From: Miscanthus floridulus
Taxonomy: Eukaryota; Streptophyta; Magnoliopsida; Poales; Poaceae
Assembly: GCF_019320115.1 (NCBI RefSeq)
Contig: NC_089591.1
Coordinates: forward strand, 54,746,078 to 54,810,077
Length of the DNA stretch: 64,000 nt
Direction of reading: 5' to 3'
In this document: in pieces, positions 44,790 through 56,749 of the stretch
Layout: every line of letters begins with the position of its first letter
How positions within the stretch are numbered: the stretch's first letter is position 1
Program-made: the position numbers and the translations under genes
Notes under the pieces: model-generated
Seen by the model: the letters and a program-made list of their open reading frames with translations, nothing else
The model's database searches: none
Told to the model about the DNA's origin: nothing

Positions 44790-46950
44790 AGTATTTAATT
44801 AAGCAGGATCGATAGAACTAAGGGACGTACGATTAATTAATAAAGTATTGAGGTGATGTGCTGCACGTTTGGTTTGAAAGAGCCTTACACCCCAGGATTA
44901 TTGCCTTATTGGTTGGTGGAACCACACTAACCTTTTGGTGCACAGTCCTCGATTCATTAGCCGTGGCCATGGATTTTGCCACTGTTTCATTTGATGAAGC
45001 ATTTGACTCCATAATTTGCACGGTGTATCAAGCAACACCGAATCTGATTTTCTGTCACGTCAGAAGATCACAAAGATTATATCATTTTCTTCTTCTAACA
45101 GAAATTAAACATGAGGTTCCAGCATCCGCACAACTGTGGTGAAAAGTGGATTTCGCTGCTAATCTAACTCGAAGTGGCATCCATGTCAGCGGTCATCAGG
45201 TCCAATGTGGCAGGTGGGAGCCGAAGGAAGCCCACGCTCGTCGAGGAGATCACGCAAGGAATCATCGCCCGTGACTCTGAAGTTAACCTGATGTCCCCAT
45301 CGCTGCCGGGCGTCTCGGACTCTCGGTCTATCAACGCTCAACGGTGTAGTTGGAACTATTAGGCCAGTTGGTTTCCTAAACGGCTAGCGCCTGAACGTCC
45401 GACACACCGCGCGCATCCGGACGTCCGCTTAGCCCACTTACATCCGTCTTTGTCTCCGCCTCACGCGCAGACGAGCACGTCCCCTCGAATGCAGCACCCC
45501 GGTCCGCCGGCCCCCAACGCCCCGATCCGTTAGCCCTTCAGCGTGTTGCACACCCCTAGCTCGCCCCGTAGCCTGCCGCGTCCGCCTTCGTACCGCCCCA
45601 CGCGCGCGACGAGCATGCCCTAGCGGCCCCTGACCACAGCACCCTCGTCCATCGCCCCTGGCTCGCCTCCGGCCGAAGAACATAAAACGCTCGAATAAAA
45701 CATTTACAACTTGCAACATTGAACAACTTGCTGCAATATAAGACTTAAACAGCTGAAACATAGAAAGTTTCGTAGAGTGATTCAAAAGTTTTTGATATGC
45801 AAGATGAAAACCTAGATATAGAAAGTTTTATTTATTTAACGTCAGCGGGCAGGAAAATAGGTTGGGCTGTTTGTGCATGTATCGCAGATGTCAGTGCCGC
45901 TTCTGCCGCAACCATGTGCACCAGCTCACGCGTCGGGCCATCAGTTTATTAATTACACATCGCACGTGGATAATCCTCCGTGCGCTGCTAATAGCTGGTA
46001 GTGCGCACGCCGCTACCAGTACCTGCGCACGCCGAACAAGGATCGCGCAAGGCATGAGCATGATACTCTTAAGAAAACTTATTCGAAGATTTTTCACTGT
46101 TCTACATTTTTTTTAAGGAAAGAAGGATTATATTAAAATTTGTCACAGTACATCCCAAATTATATATGACAAAATCTAAAATAAAAAATACACAATATTC
46201 TAGGCATATTCTTCCATCTTCTTCTTTCCCAATGACATCCCTTGAATGTCGGAGCCAAAATACAGTCCTAGTCGAATCCAACAACCAGCCCTAAAATATT
46301 GGACACGTCGCAAAAGTCAACACTTCGGAACGAGTCCAAAATGCATCAGAATCGATAAAAGAATATCGAAAGTTGCATCGTCGGAAGGAGCATATGAGGC
46401 GGATTCATCACCTTTAAACCTTTATTCCTCTCCGTGACCAACGATGATGAGATCGATGACCCCAAGAAGCTGTGTTCGTTGGGGGCACCTAAAAGCACCC
46501 CTCTCTAATGGCCACAACTTGGCCGCCTGGTGATGAAATCAACGCTTGCAATGACGATCTTGTCGTGGCAATCATCGAAGTCATCATAGTAACACAGTCC
46601 CAATCAAAAATCATCTGATTTTGCTGAAAGATCTATTTGAACTAAACCCTAAGTAGCTGAAAAAAAACTACTAGAAATTAAAGAGATGGTCCCCGGAAGA
46701 AAGAGAGGGGCACGAGGTGGAGGCACGACGACGGTGAGAACGATCTAAGGACGGCGGCGGCCTTTTCCTGTTGACCTACGCGGAAGGATGTGTCGAAACG
46801 GACATCCAGATTCTACATTCATCGTCTAAAGTTCAGATTTTGTTACTAGAAATGAGATCCAAACCGAGCATTCAGATATATAGGAGGTGATGTTTAACAA
46901 TCACAACTCCCCATTGTCAGACACAGGGGTCACGATGAACATGCTCTGTT
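44790..46950. other. Intergenic stretch with transposon-like debris
   Basis: No gene is supported. 45374-45850 has a GC-rich half (AACGTCCGAC, CATCCGGACGTCC) and an A-rich half with GCAACATTG words, like the insertion at 24523-25686. 46111-46760 begins with a T-run (an A-tail on the minus strand) and contains a degenerate non-coding sequence. Confidence 0.5.
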
Positions 46951-47103
46951 CTAACTTCTAACTACGATATTATGACGAACATCCTGCAGCAAACAAACAT
47001 TCGTACATACTCACGATCCTAATTCTGCCAGTGCCAGACACCCGATCTGCAAGGACGATATTATGACGAAGACACCAGCATGCCAACCGTGCTAGCTAGC
47101 TAG
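46951..47103. repeat. Direct duplication, left copy
   Basis: 153 bp from CTAACTTCTAACTA to GCTAGCTAGCTAG, about 90 percent identical by eye to 48092-48248. It abuts the copia LTR at 47104. Confidence 0.85.
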
Positions 47104-48090
47104 TGTTGGTCTACAGGATCACCGCCTCAGGTAAGTGAACCACTCATCAGTCTTATCGAGCACCCGCTAGTGTTGCCAAGCATCCACTAGCTAAGTCAAT
47201 CATAAACAAGCGTTGTTCATATTCACACACTATGGCTAGAGGTTGAAGAAGAGGGAGAACAGAGTATGCACACACAATACAAGACACCAACGTTGGTCGA
47301 GACCCTGTATGGGAGATGACAAATCTGAACTCTATTTACTGAGTTGCCGTGTATGTCTATTTATACAATTCTATATATCTAGTCCTAGTACAACGCATAT
47401 GCTGTAACAGATACTAGGTAACACAGCAGGGCTGACTCTACGTCAGCCACTGCATGTGGCTACAGTGCCGCAGGTGAGCAGTTTAGCGTCTGCACCTGCA
47501 GCGGCTACAGTATCACAGCAGGGAGCCTTTTCGGCGTCATCTTCCCCTTGCTGTGTGTTTACACAAAAAAACAGTAGTTTATTCTAACAATTCTTTCCCT
47601 AAACCTGTTGCTATCCTTTGTACCTCTCTATGCCGATCATCTTCTTCAGCTCCGTTAGTCGAAGACGTCCGAGCGGCTTGGTGAGGACATCCGCGAGTTG
47701 CCGACCAGTTTCGACGAACTCGATGACGATCTGCCCTCCATCGACACAGTCCCTGAGGAAGTGGAACTTCACGTCGATGTGTTTGCTCCAGTCGTGCAGA
47801 ATCGGATTCTTCGTGAGGGCGATGACGGGCTGGTTGTCCACCATCAATGCTGGTGGGTGAGCTTCCACGCCGGTCAGCTCGCCCAGCAGCCGGCGTAGCC
47901 ACACAACTTGGCACGCCACTGTGGCCGCCGCTACGTACTCTATCTCGCACGTAGATAGCGCCATCACCTTCTGTTTCAGCGACAACCATGAAATTGGGAC
48001 CGACCCGAGAAAGACGAGCACACCAGAGGTGCTCTGTCGTCCGTCAATGTCCTCTACCATATCTATATCGCTGAACACAGTGAGCTGCAG
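47104..48090 (-). mobile_element. 3' fragment of a Ty1/copia element
   Basis: Minus-strand element reduced to the end of pol (RNase H, 48078-47611) and one LTR (47104-47589; TGTTAG ... ACCAACA on the minus strand). A purine-rich tract AGGGAAAGAAT lies before the LTR on the minus strand. The LTR has a TATA box TATAAATAG at about 47365-47357. All upstream parts are missing. Confidence 0.8.
47611..48078 (-). pseudogene. Copia RNase H domain fragment
   Basis: A 155-residue open frame with the copia RNase H blocks DGRQSTSGVLVFLG, SWLSLKQKVMALST, CEIEYVAAA, VDNQPVIALTKNP, KHIDVKFHFLRD and GRQLADVLTKPL, the usual C-terminal end of copia Pol. It is intact as a domain but has lost the rest of the polyprotein. 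Confidence 0.88.
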
Positions 48091-48091
48091 C

Positions 48092-48248
48092 CTAACTTCT
48101 AACTATCATCGGGTATACCTCGATCACACTGCAGCAAACAAACATTGATACATACTCCCGATCCTAATTCTGCCAGTGCCAGACACCCGATCTGCAACGA
48201 CGATATTATGACGAGGACACCAGCATGCCAACCGTGCTAGCTAGCTAG
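48092..48248. repeat. Direct duplication, right copy
   Basis: 157 bp, partner of 46951-47103. Its right end includes the last codons and stop of the Rx-N-like gene (48237-48248). The copia fragment lies exactly between the two copies. Confidence 0.85.
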
Positions 48249-49273
48249 TACAACGGGCAGTCGGGCACAGGCATGCCAAGTCGCTGAAAGAATCCGCTTC
48301 CCTAGCCAAGCTCTCCATGTTACGCACGAACCTGCCAAGTTCAAAGTCCTCCTGATCGTCACACCGTGCCACCTCGACCTCGTCGACGGCGACAGCGACG
48401 GTGCTGATGGCGCCAAGGACGGCTCAGCCTTGACACTTGCCTCCCTGAGGATGTAAGCCCAATACGCCAGCCATTCGTAACCGCTCAGGTCGCGGCCGTC
48501 GGCCAGCTCGACGATCCTGCAGATCTTAGAGACCGCTTCCTCGAGCCTGCCCAAGAGCGTGCTCCCTTCTCCCGCCGCCTGAGCCGCTGCGACCGCCGTC
48601 GGACCCATCTGTATCTGCCCTGCCCCTGCGGGCTCAGGCAGTGCACACATTTTGGAGTCGGATGTTTTAAACGATGGTGGATAGTCCCCGGTACTGCTGC
48701 GCGCGGGACTCGATCGCAACCTCTTAAACCCAATATCTTCTGCGAATGTCAGCGCCGGTGCCGGTGCCAAGATCTCGAGTTTAAGCAGCTTTATGAAGAT
48801 ACTGATGTCGCAGGAGAGGTCCTCCAGTCTCTCCACCGCGTAGTTCAGCCTCTCCATGTCCTCTTCGCTTGAGAAGAGGAGCGTCTTTGTGGCCGTAGCC
48901 GAAGCGGTAGACGAGGAGGAAGAAGATGAATCTTGCTGATGCTGCTGGGCCTGGGCGTCGTCGCCGTCGCCGGTGGCTTGAGCTGGAGCAGCAGCTTCCG
49001 TTTCTCGCTGCCTGAAGCTGGCGAGCACCTCGCCGCCCTCCGCGGCGGCCTCCTTCAGCCTGTCGCGCCACTTGACCAGCGAGGCGTTCTCGATGGCGTG
49101 CTTCTCCGACGCCTCGACCGCGCTGTTGATCTTGATGAGCAGCATGTCCAGCCGCCGCAGCTTCTTGTCGGCAGCCGCGGCCTCCGCAGCTTCCCCATGA
49201 GTCCGGAGAACAGTACTCTTGTGAGCTCGCCGGTCACGGCAGAAGCGGCAGAGCTCAGTAGATTCTCAGCCAT
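48237..49273 (-). pseudogene. Rx-N-like coiled-coil gene (NLR N-terminal domain only)
   Basis: ATG at 49273 in good context (GCCATGGCT) begins MAENLLSSAASAVTGEL. A one-base frame change near 49190 is needed to join it to KKLRRLDMLLIKINSAVEAS and KHAIENASLVKWRDRLKEAA in the next frame (49145-48237). The sequence resembles the Rx-type coiled coil of grass NLR immune receptors, followed by a Ser-rich low-complexity insert and an LEEAVSKICRIVELADGRD segment. No P-loop (GxxGxGKT), NB-ARC or LRR part follows; the frame ends at 48237 in the duplicated segment. It is probably a truncated pseudogene. A functional CC-only gene with a sequencing error is the alternative. Confidence 0.55.
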
Positions 49274-50838
49274 GGCTTCGGCCTTCGATAATGGGAATCA
49301 AAAGCGCCTGCAATCTAGCGACACATTCAATTGTATGTATTCATTGGTGGAGTATTCATGTCGCTATAAGTAGGGGTTTATAAGGGGCTGAATAGTTGCA
49401 GAAATGGAGTCTGCGCGGACGAGATGACGAAAACTGACAAAGAATTGGCATCGGTGGCAAACGCAGTCGGAGGCATCGAGGCAGACAAGCTTTTCGTGTA
49501 GCTTGCATCGCCCTCGGCAGCGAGAGCCTGCCGGCCTGCACTGCAATGTATACAAAAGACAAGAAAAATGGCGAATCGCGTATAACTGGTCCAGGTTGTA
49601 GGGCTGCAGGGAACGGAGATCGCCGGCAGAAAGTCCTTTCAAGCTGCACATCATCGTACCATCTTCTGTTGTCACACGACAGCAGAGTTGCATAAAATCA
49701 AAGGAGAACGCTGATGAACTTGTTTCCGAACAAAATTTCTGCCACTGGAAACCCAAATTGCCAAAGGGAGTTCATATTTTTATGAAGAAGCCTTCAGGAA
49801 AGCCTACTTTTGAATGATACGAGAGCTTCCTTTCCCTACTTTTGGATTTGGATGGTTAGATTTTTTACCTAAGCTTTAAATAGCCCTCAAATCATGGCTC
49901 TAGGACGATTAACGACTTCCTTCAAAAAGACCTGTGCAATCCTGTTGCGCGCGCTGGAACTTTTTTTTAAAAGCGCACCGGGCCACCGGGGTTTGTTAAC
50001 AACTTAATCGCACCTGAAGACGACGCCTCGGCGGGCCGGAGCCCGGAGGGTGGCCACCGGCCCACCACCTGTCCACCACTGCCCGGCCTGCCGACCCCCG
50101 GCTTTGCCTGCGCATTCTCCAATCTCCAGCGGTTCAGTGCCATCTACCAATACCGACGACCAGTGCCGGGGAGCCGATGAGCTGACTCGACAAGATACCG
50201 GCAGAGACAATGCAGCTCTTTTACTCCATTTATCTACAAAAAAAAAAAACAATTCCATTTTGTCTCTCCAGGACATTGAAAGTGAGGCAAAAGTTTTACC
50301 GCAAAATATATGATGAGAATACAGAAAAAATCAAGTGTTTGTCTAGTTTTTTTTCCCAATCGGAGTGTGTCATATATCAGCCCAGACAACTCCAATCCAA
50401 TACAAAGACCGACCCACTACTCACTTGGGCACTTGGCCAAGACAACACAAAAAAAAAACAGCGCCTGCCCAACTGCCCTACTGTCTCTCCAGGACATTAT
50501 TCCGGAAACTGTACAAATAATTATAAATCACCCATCTGGGTCATACAACAGGCCTTTTGGCATAACAGTTTTGACATCACGGTACGACCTGATACTTTTA
50601 CTCGCACTGAACATTCTCCACGACGACAACACGTACAATCAGGCAACCAATATAAGCACCACCACATAGAACAGTTTGGATCTGCATCTCCAATTTCGTA
50701 TGTACTTTCTTCCAACTATACTAGGACGGAGGCGATCAAGCGCAACGCGGCCATCTTAAAAGTGTCGCCGCCATTGCTGCCGGACAGGCCATCTTAGAAG
50801 TGTCCTGGTTTGATCAGTGCTGAGTGCTGACAGGTAGC
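49274..50838. other. Intergenic, no gene supported
   Basis: Contains a possible promoter area for the Rx-N-like gene and the 3' flank of the INT1-like gene. TGTCTCTCCAGGACATT occurs twice (about 50262 and 50482). Open frames here look fortuitous. Confidence 0.5.
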
Positions 50839-53800
50839 CTATGGCACAGCAGCACCCAAAAGGCTCTGGCAGTTGCCACTGTCCCCCCACGCTCTCTCCT
50901 TCCACATCTGCTCCACCTGATCAAAGCTCAAGCCCTTCGTCTCCGGCACATACATGGCCACGAAGATGAAGGCCAGCACCGCGATCCCGGCAATGATCAG
51001 GAAGGTCGGGCCAGTCCCGACCAGCCCCATGATCGACAGGAACGTCTGTGCCACGATGAGGTTAGAGATCCAGTTGACAGTGGCCGACATGCCACCGCAC
51101 ATTCCACGGTATGCCTCAGGGTAGATTTCCGAGTTCACAGCCCAAGGGACAGTCCCCATGCCTGGAGAGAAGAAGGCGATGTACAGAGCAAGGCCGGCCA
51201 CCGCAAACCAGCCTAGCGCGCCTTGGCATGTACCATTAGCGACACTCGTGCAGAGGCCGGATGATGACTGCAGTATGAAGGCCAAGGCAAGGATGACAAG
51301 GGAGATCACGACCCCAGACAAGCTTGTAAGGGCCAGGCGGCGGCGACCGCAACGGTCGATTAGGTAGATTCCAACAATGGTTCCAGCAGCATTCATGGCA
51401 GCGACGATGAGGGAAAGAAGCAAGGCCAGCCTGTTGGAAGAGAAACCGGCCATCTGAACTATTGTGGGACTGTAATACATGACGGTGTTGATCCCAGTAA
51501 ATTGCTGGAAGGCCTGCATGGTTTGATGAGCCTAAATTAGAAAAGGTGGCACCCAGTTGCCTGCTCGGTGCATCAACTGAATCTAGATACAGAACTTGTA
51601 GCGAAATGGAATATCTGCTTCACTGACAACTGAAAGAAAATAGAGCATGACTAAAACAGTAAGCCAGAGAGGCTGAACATACCTGAAGACCAGCCCCAGC
51701 AAAGAAAGCTAGCCTCAATTCTTTCAACTTGAAGACATCCAAATAGCTTCCAGTATTGTTGGACTGGAATTCATGCATGGAGGATGAAGCAAGCAGCTCC
51801 ACCTCTTCCTCCAAACGATCAGAGTCGTAGATCTTCTCGAGGACAGCAATAGCTTTTGCCTTCTCATCCTGGGATAAAAAACTAAGTTAAGAATAGGATA
51901 TATCATATCAAAGGAGACAATGCATAACTGGACCAAAAGGCAATAACCTTCCAGTAAAGCCAACGGGGAGATTCTGGCAGAAAAAGCATCAGCACAAACT
52001 GTACAATGGCAGGGACAGCAGCAACACCAAGCATCCAGCGCCATGTTCCAGGAACCTGTTCCATGTAGCATGCATATTAGTAATTAATACAACAAAGTAG
52101 TACAGCTTAGGAGTAACTCCGGCGGAAGTCTCTTGACAAAAGAGGTTGGCATTCCCCTTTTCTTTTCCCTTTAACAGAAACATTTTATTTTACTTAATTA
52201 TAGTGACCAGATCACATTATATATGCCACTTAAAGTGGCAAAGCATAATAGTGTCCAATATAAGAGTTCTATTCCTCTTGGCCATTGTTCTGAAATCTTA
52301 ATGTTTCACATCAAATTTCCAGTACAATAAAACCCATGCAAATCAAATTTGTCATCAATTTTAATCATAAACATGTAGGAATTCATGAACAGAGAGTGGA
52401 ATAGAAAATCACTATTGTGCCAGGCTTTTGCTATTGGTCAAGAACAGTAGAGGATGAGAGCCAAGCAGTGCTAAAATGTGCATTTGACAGGAATGCAAAC
52501 CAAAGAAGCAGCTACTTCAGCGAACTCTCAAGAGCAGAGAGATCAAGCATTCCACCAACATCAAAGTTGGTACGCACCAAGCAATGCCTCTTCAGTAATA
52601 CATCCGTTGCTGCTGGCAGGGGAAGGCCGACTCTTAGTTCATTGACAGTAAAGAGTGTTACGCAATTAACTAGAACCAACAAGGATGTTAGAGCCATGTA
52701 AAAATATATATATGAAAAAAAAGAACACAAACTTTTCAATGTCACTGATGCTGAAAATATTTCTCATGAGATGCAGCTTTTCTTCATAGTTCTCATGAGA
52801 TTGTATGCGATGCAGTCACATTTACTAATCAAGATAGATAGATCTTTCAATTCAACTGAAACAAAACATAGTTGCTTTGAGCTTTACATATAAGATGCAA
52901 GATCCCCTAATTTCTAGTTGTCTAAGTGAGAGGGGCTTAGGCTGAGAACAATTTCAAGGGTCCTAAGTGGAGATTGAGTATTACCTCAGTAAAGCCGAGA
53001 TTGATAAGATAGGAGAAGAATTGGCCTCCGGTAATCATGAGTACATTAGTTGACACCAAACCTCCCCTGATTTCTGAAGGAGCAGCTTCAGCAATGTACA
53101 CCGGTGCCGTGACTGATGCAACACCCACACCCAAACCAACAAGGAGCCTTCCGATAATTAGAATGTAAGGACCAGAAGCAGCGCACATGACAAGTGAGCC
53201 AAGAGCAAACATCATATCAGCAAGAAGAGTAGACTTCTTGCGACCGTATGCATCATTGATCCAACCACCCCCAGCAGCTCCAAGCATAGCTCCGACTAAG
53301 GCCATGCTAACAATCGTTTCCTGAGGAAGAAACCAAACCCAGACACTCAGTACATGCACAGAGTGTGCCATATTGAGACAACTAGTTATCAGCAGACTAG
53401 ACTGAACCTGTAAGAAGTAATTGTCCCTGACCGCTGGAAAATCATCGCGGATATACAGAAGGGCTCCAGATATGACACCTGACAAGTGAAATTTCTCAGC
53501 TACAGGTGCAAAATTATATTGGTATTTCAGTCGAATTTCATAAGCCCTAAGAAAAAGGGGCGTTGGGGAAAAAAACGCATGCAAATATTAACTTCAGGTC
53601 CTGTGCAAAAGTACCATTGCACAACAGCCGAAAGGAGTGCAAATTATTCTGCACGATGTCTGATTTTCATAATGTGTTGAATTCAATGCATCAGACTCAA
53701 TCTATCATAATAACTAAAGAAAAGACTAAAGCATCAAATTCAATCGAATAATCCTAGAAAAGACTCCCTTCCATTTTTTTCATATCAAATGACCCAAAAT

Positions 53801-54070
53801 CAAGCCCTACTCCTAACCAGCCAGAAAGCTGCCATATCCTACAATTAGAACTTTAGGATTTCTAGCAAGAGGGGCCCCTGAGAGCCGCTAATGCCATCGA
53901 TTGCTCAAGCATAAGTTGTATATACCTGTATCGTAGCCAAAGAGGAATCCACCAATTCCTGCAGCGCCCGTGAGCGCAAGCACGTAGGGGTTGCTGAAGA
54001 ACTTCATGTCCCTCTTCCTCGCAGCGTTCAGGAGCCCGGAGCTCCCGGGCATGGACATGTCGATCGTCAT
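50839..54070 (-). CDS. INT1: Inositol transporter, INT1-like
   Basis: Six exons: 54070-53926, 53478-53408, 53320-52985, 52055-51948, 51868-51683, 51513-50839 (stop TAG). Phases agree and give 506 aa, the normal length for this major-facilitator sugar-porter family. Plant INT1 proteins are tonoplast proton/myo-inositol symporters that export inositol from the vacuole. Visible signatures: [14 protein letters not shown] in helix 1, NDAYGRKKS between helices 2 and 3, [20 protein letters not shown], the INT block [31 protein letters not shown], and [19 protein letters not shown] at the end. The extracellular insertion seen in longer INT2/4 proteins is absent, which favours INT1. Start chosen at 54070 ([12 protein letters not shown]); two further Met follow within 7 codons. 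No breaks seen; likely functional. Confidence 0.93.
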
Positions 54071-54391
54071 TCCGGCTCCGGCCAAGCCGAATCTCAATCA
54101 AACCACCAAAACTTCCCCCGAAATCCAATTCCCCCGCCCCGGCCCGCCCCTACCTCGCAGGGGGGCGAATCAGGCAAGCGACCCCAAATCGCTCAAAATC
54201 CAATCTTTATCCAGCAAGATGTAAGCTCCCCCCACTCCGAAATCAAAAGCAATGGAACGGCGGAACCGCCGGCCCGAAACGAGGACACGCTGGATTATGG
54301 GAGAAAATTCTGGAACCGGCTCGGAACCAGGGTGGAGATTGCAGAGACTTTTGGACCGAGGAGAGACCAGTATGTGAAGCAACGACGCCCG

Positions 54392-54400
54392 TCTTAAATA
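54392..54400 (-). promoter_or_regulatory. TATA-like box of INT1
   Basis: The minus strand reads CTATTTAAGA about 325 bp upstream of the INT1 ATG. A start site near 54365 would leave a GC-rich 5' UTR of about 295 bp. Confidence 0.45.
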
Positions 54401-55067
54401 GGAGGATTTTGTTCATACGGCTGGGTACAGGGTAGTAGTAGGTGGGTGGATATGCGAGCTGTTCGCTTGGCCGTATTTTTGTAGAGATATTTTTTTCTCC
54501 AAGCAATACCATCGGCCGATCGGGGGAGAGGCAAGCTTGCAAGTCTGCAATGATTTCAAGTATCCTTTGTCATCCCTCAATCAACCTGGACTTGAAAAAT
54601 TGCGGTGATTTCCCTCCGTGAAAATCGGAGGAGGGCAGATTGCTCAATCAACTTCCACCTTGGTTAGTTGACGAATTTTTTTTTTTGAAATGGTATTGAT
54701 GTGACAGAAAATCTTAAAAATTTTTGTAAAATTTTAAAAACTAAACAGCACCTTTGAGCATGGTTTGCTCGTGCGTATATATGCTGGTAAAAATAAGGGG
54801 TAGTGCATTAAACCGAGTAAAACTTGCGGGCACACGAGCATGCTAATTCCTCTTCCTCGCTTGGCCCTTGCCTGAACCTTTCATTCGATGGTGGTAATAA
54901 TTTACTACGCAGTGAATTAGCTAAAAATATGCAATTTCTATACCTATTAATTTCTTTAAACACTATATATAAAAATCATGGTCTTAATAAATAGTTTCTA
55001 TAGAATATTTTTTTATTCAATCGTATATATTCTTTCTCTATTCTCTACCAATCACATTCCTTCATCA
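54401..55067. other. INT1 upstream region
   Basis: AT-rich, no gene. It contains runs of T and A and no recognised element until the MITE at 55068. Confidence 0.5.
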
Positions 55068-55196
55068 CCTTGTTCGCTTCGGTTTGTTTGGTTTATAAAC
55101 CATACTTTTCAGTCAACGAACAATATTTTTCTCTCACATCAAATCAGCCAAAAGTACTTTCAGTCATGGCTTATCAGTCAAACAAGCCAAAACGAA
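55068..55196. mobile_element. MITE, TTCGTTTGGCTTATCAGCC family, copy 2
   Basis: Starts CTTGTTCGCTTCGGTTTGTTTGG and ends GGCTTATCAGTCAAACAAGCC. The interior (ATTTTTCTCTCACATCAAATC) is the core of a widespread grass hAT-like MITE. It lies upstream of INT1. Confidence 0.55.
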
Positions 55197-55323
55197 TTGG
55201 ACGCATGTTTTGGACCTCGTGTAGATATGGTTTCTAACTTAAACCCGATTTCTATGATTTTTACTCTTTTTTTAATAACTACCTTGCCACGTTTTTAAAA
55301 TGTTTAGATGATAGTACAATTAA

Positions 55324-55445
55324 GGGGCTCTTGCGTTTGTACCCTTGTTTTGTATCGAAATTGTGATTTTGCCCCTGTTTTTTTGACTTTGTGAATTTAC
55401 CCCTACTGTGCCATTCACGAAGCACCAGTTTGCCCCTGCTCCGTC
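55324..55445. repeat. Left terminal inverted repeat of the Pack-MULE
   Basis: Begins GGGGCTCTTGCGTTTGTACC and contains AATTGTGATTTTGCCCCTG and GACTTTGTGAATTTACCCC. It pairs with the right end. Confidence 0.75.
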
Positions 55446-56489
55446 ATCCACCCCTAACGGTGTTAAACTTTGTACAAAAGGACATGAATGCCCATGCGAT
55501 TTTGCCCCTGTTTGTTATGCCTAATTGTGATTTTACCCTGATTTAGAATTATACTTTTTTATTGTATGCTGACAATTGATTAAATTTGGTCAAACATATT
55601 TGACACAACTTACAATTATTTGAACTCAGATTTAATATTAATAAATATTCAAAATTTTGGGACCAAAAGGTTTATAATGATGACAGATGTAACGCCATAA
55701 GAAATATTTCGATATAATCTTTTGTGTGGGACAAAAAATCTTCAATTTATAAGAACGCATGTAGAACATCGGTTAACAAACTGTATAAGTAGATGCATGC
55801 ACTGATAACCTTAGTGCCTTACCACATAGGAATGTCATAAGTACATGTTTTTTCAGCAAAAATAACTACCATACAAGTTGGTTCATGTAACACTACAAGC
55901 CCTAAAACCACACAGAAGTATTTCTTTCCTTCTGCAATGCTGGCCATAAGATGTAAACTGAAAAAAATGGAATATTCCTGCTGCATGTTGCTGTCGTCCG
56001 ACCCCGCAGTCCAGCCTGACGCCGGACGCCCTGACCAGCCGCACGTGGGCCAGCGGCCAGGCGCAGGCGCGCAGCGCAACTAGCCACCCGCTGCCGGCCG
56101 CCCAACGCGGCACCGCGCCGCAGCGGCCCGCCGGCCTCCGAGATTTGGAAGGACGAGGACCGGATGAGAGCCGCCGCCTGCCACGGTACGCAGGTATAAA
56201 ATGATTTTACCAGTCTTCAACCAGTATTATAGCTCCATTGAAAGAAATTGTTTGCACGGGAAGCAAAGGAAATCAGAAAGCGATGGAAAAGATACTAAAA
56301 GTGATTGGACGCGAAGGATCACAGACAAAAAATACTTAAGAATCAAGCATGAAATAGTTCTTATCCAATGTGAATAGCCCACTATAAAAGCACTAAGATT
56401 AATTGCAGATTATAGGCCAGCACAACAGAAAACCTGGGAAGCAAAGGACAAATCTATCCAGTACAGAAATCCAGGGAGGATGCCCTTAC

Positions 56490-56601
56490 CACTTTTGAAG
56501 ATGAAGCAGATGATTCGGTTTCATATATTTGCCTCCCTGAGGTGCTTGGCGTATCATCTTCGGTAGCATCTTCAGGCTTGGAATGCCTTAGCGTTGCAAA
56601 G
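56490..56601 (-). pseudogene. Extra captured exon of unknown origin
   Basis: 112 bp with acceptor (TTGCAG) and donor (GTAAGG). It reads FATLRHSKPEDATEDDTPS... in one frame, a Ser/Thr/Asp-rich segment. It does not fit the next part of a PMT protein (the expected block after TAY is absent), so it may come from a second gene or be a divergent exon. Splicing could join it to the PMT fragment. Confidence 0.4.
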
Positions 56602-56749
56602 CTGCAATTCTGTGACACAGAGCAAGAATATCAAACGGTCAGCTTCAATCAAGTAAGATCCATCTGCCAATGTCTACAAGTAAGAGGCTGGTAGAAAAGT
56701 GTGTGTACATGTCCATGCAGCTTATGGAATGCAGAAGGAAATTACTTAC

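Noticed and set aside
50210..50797. 195-codon + frame downstream of INT1
   Set aside because: AT-rich 3' flank, no family, no plausible start context or partner exons.
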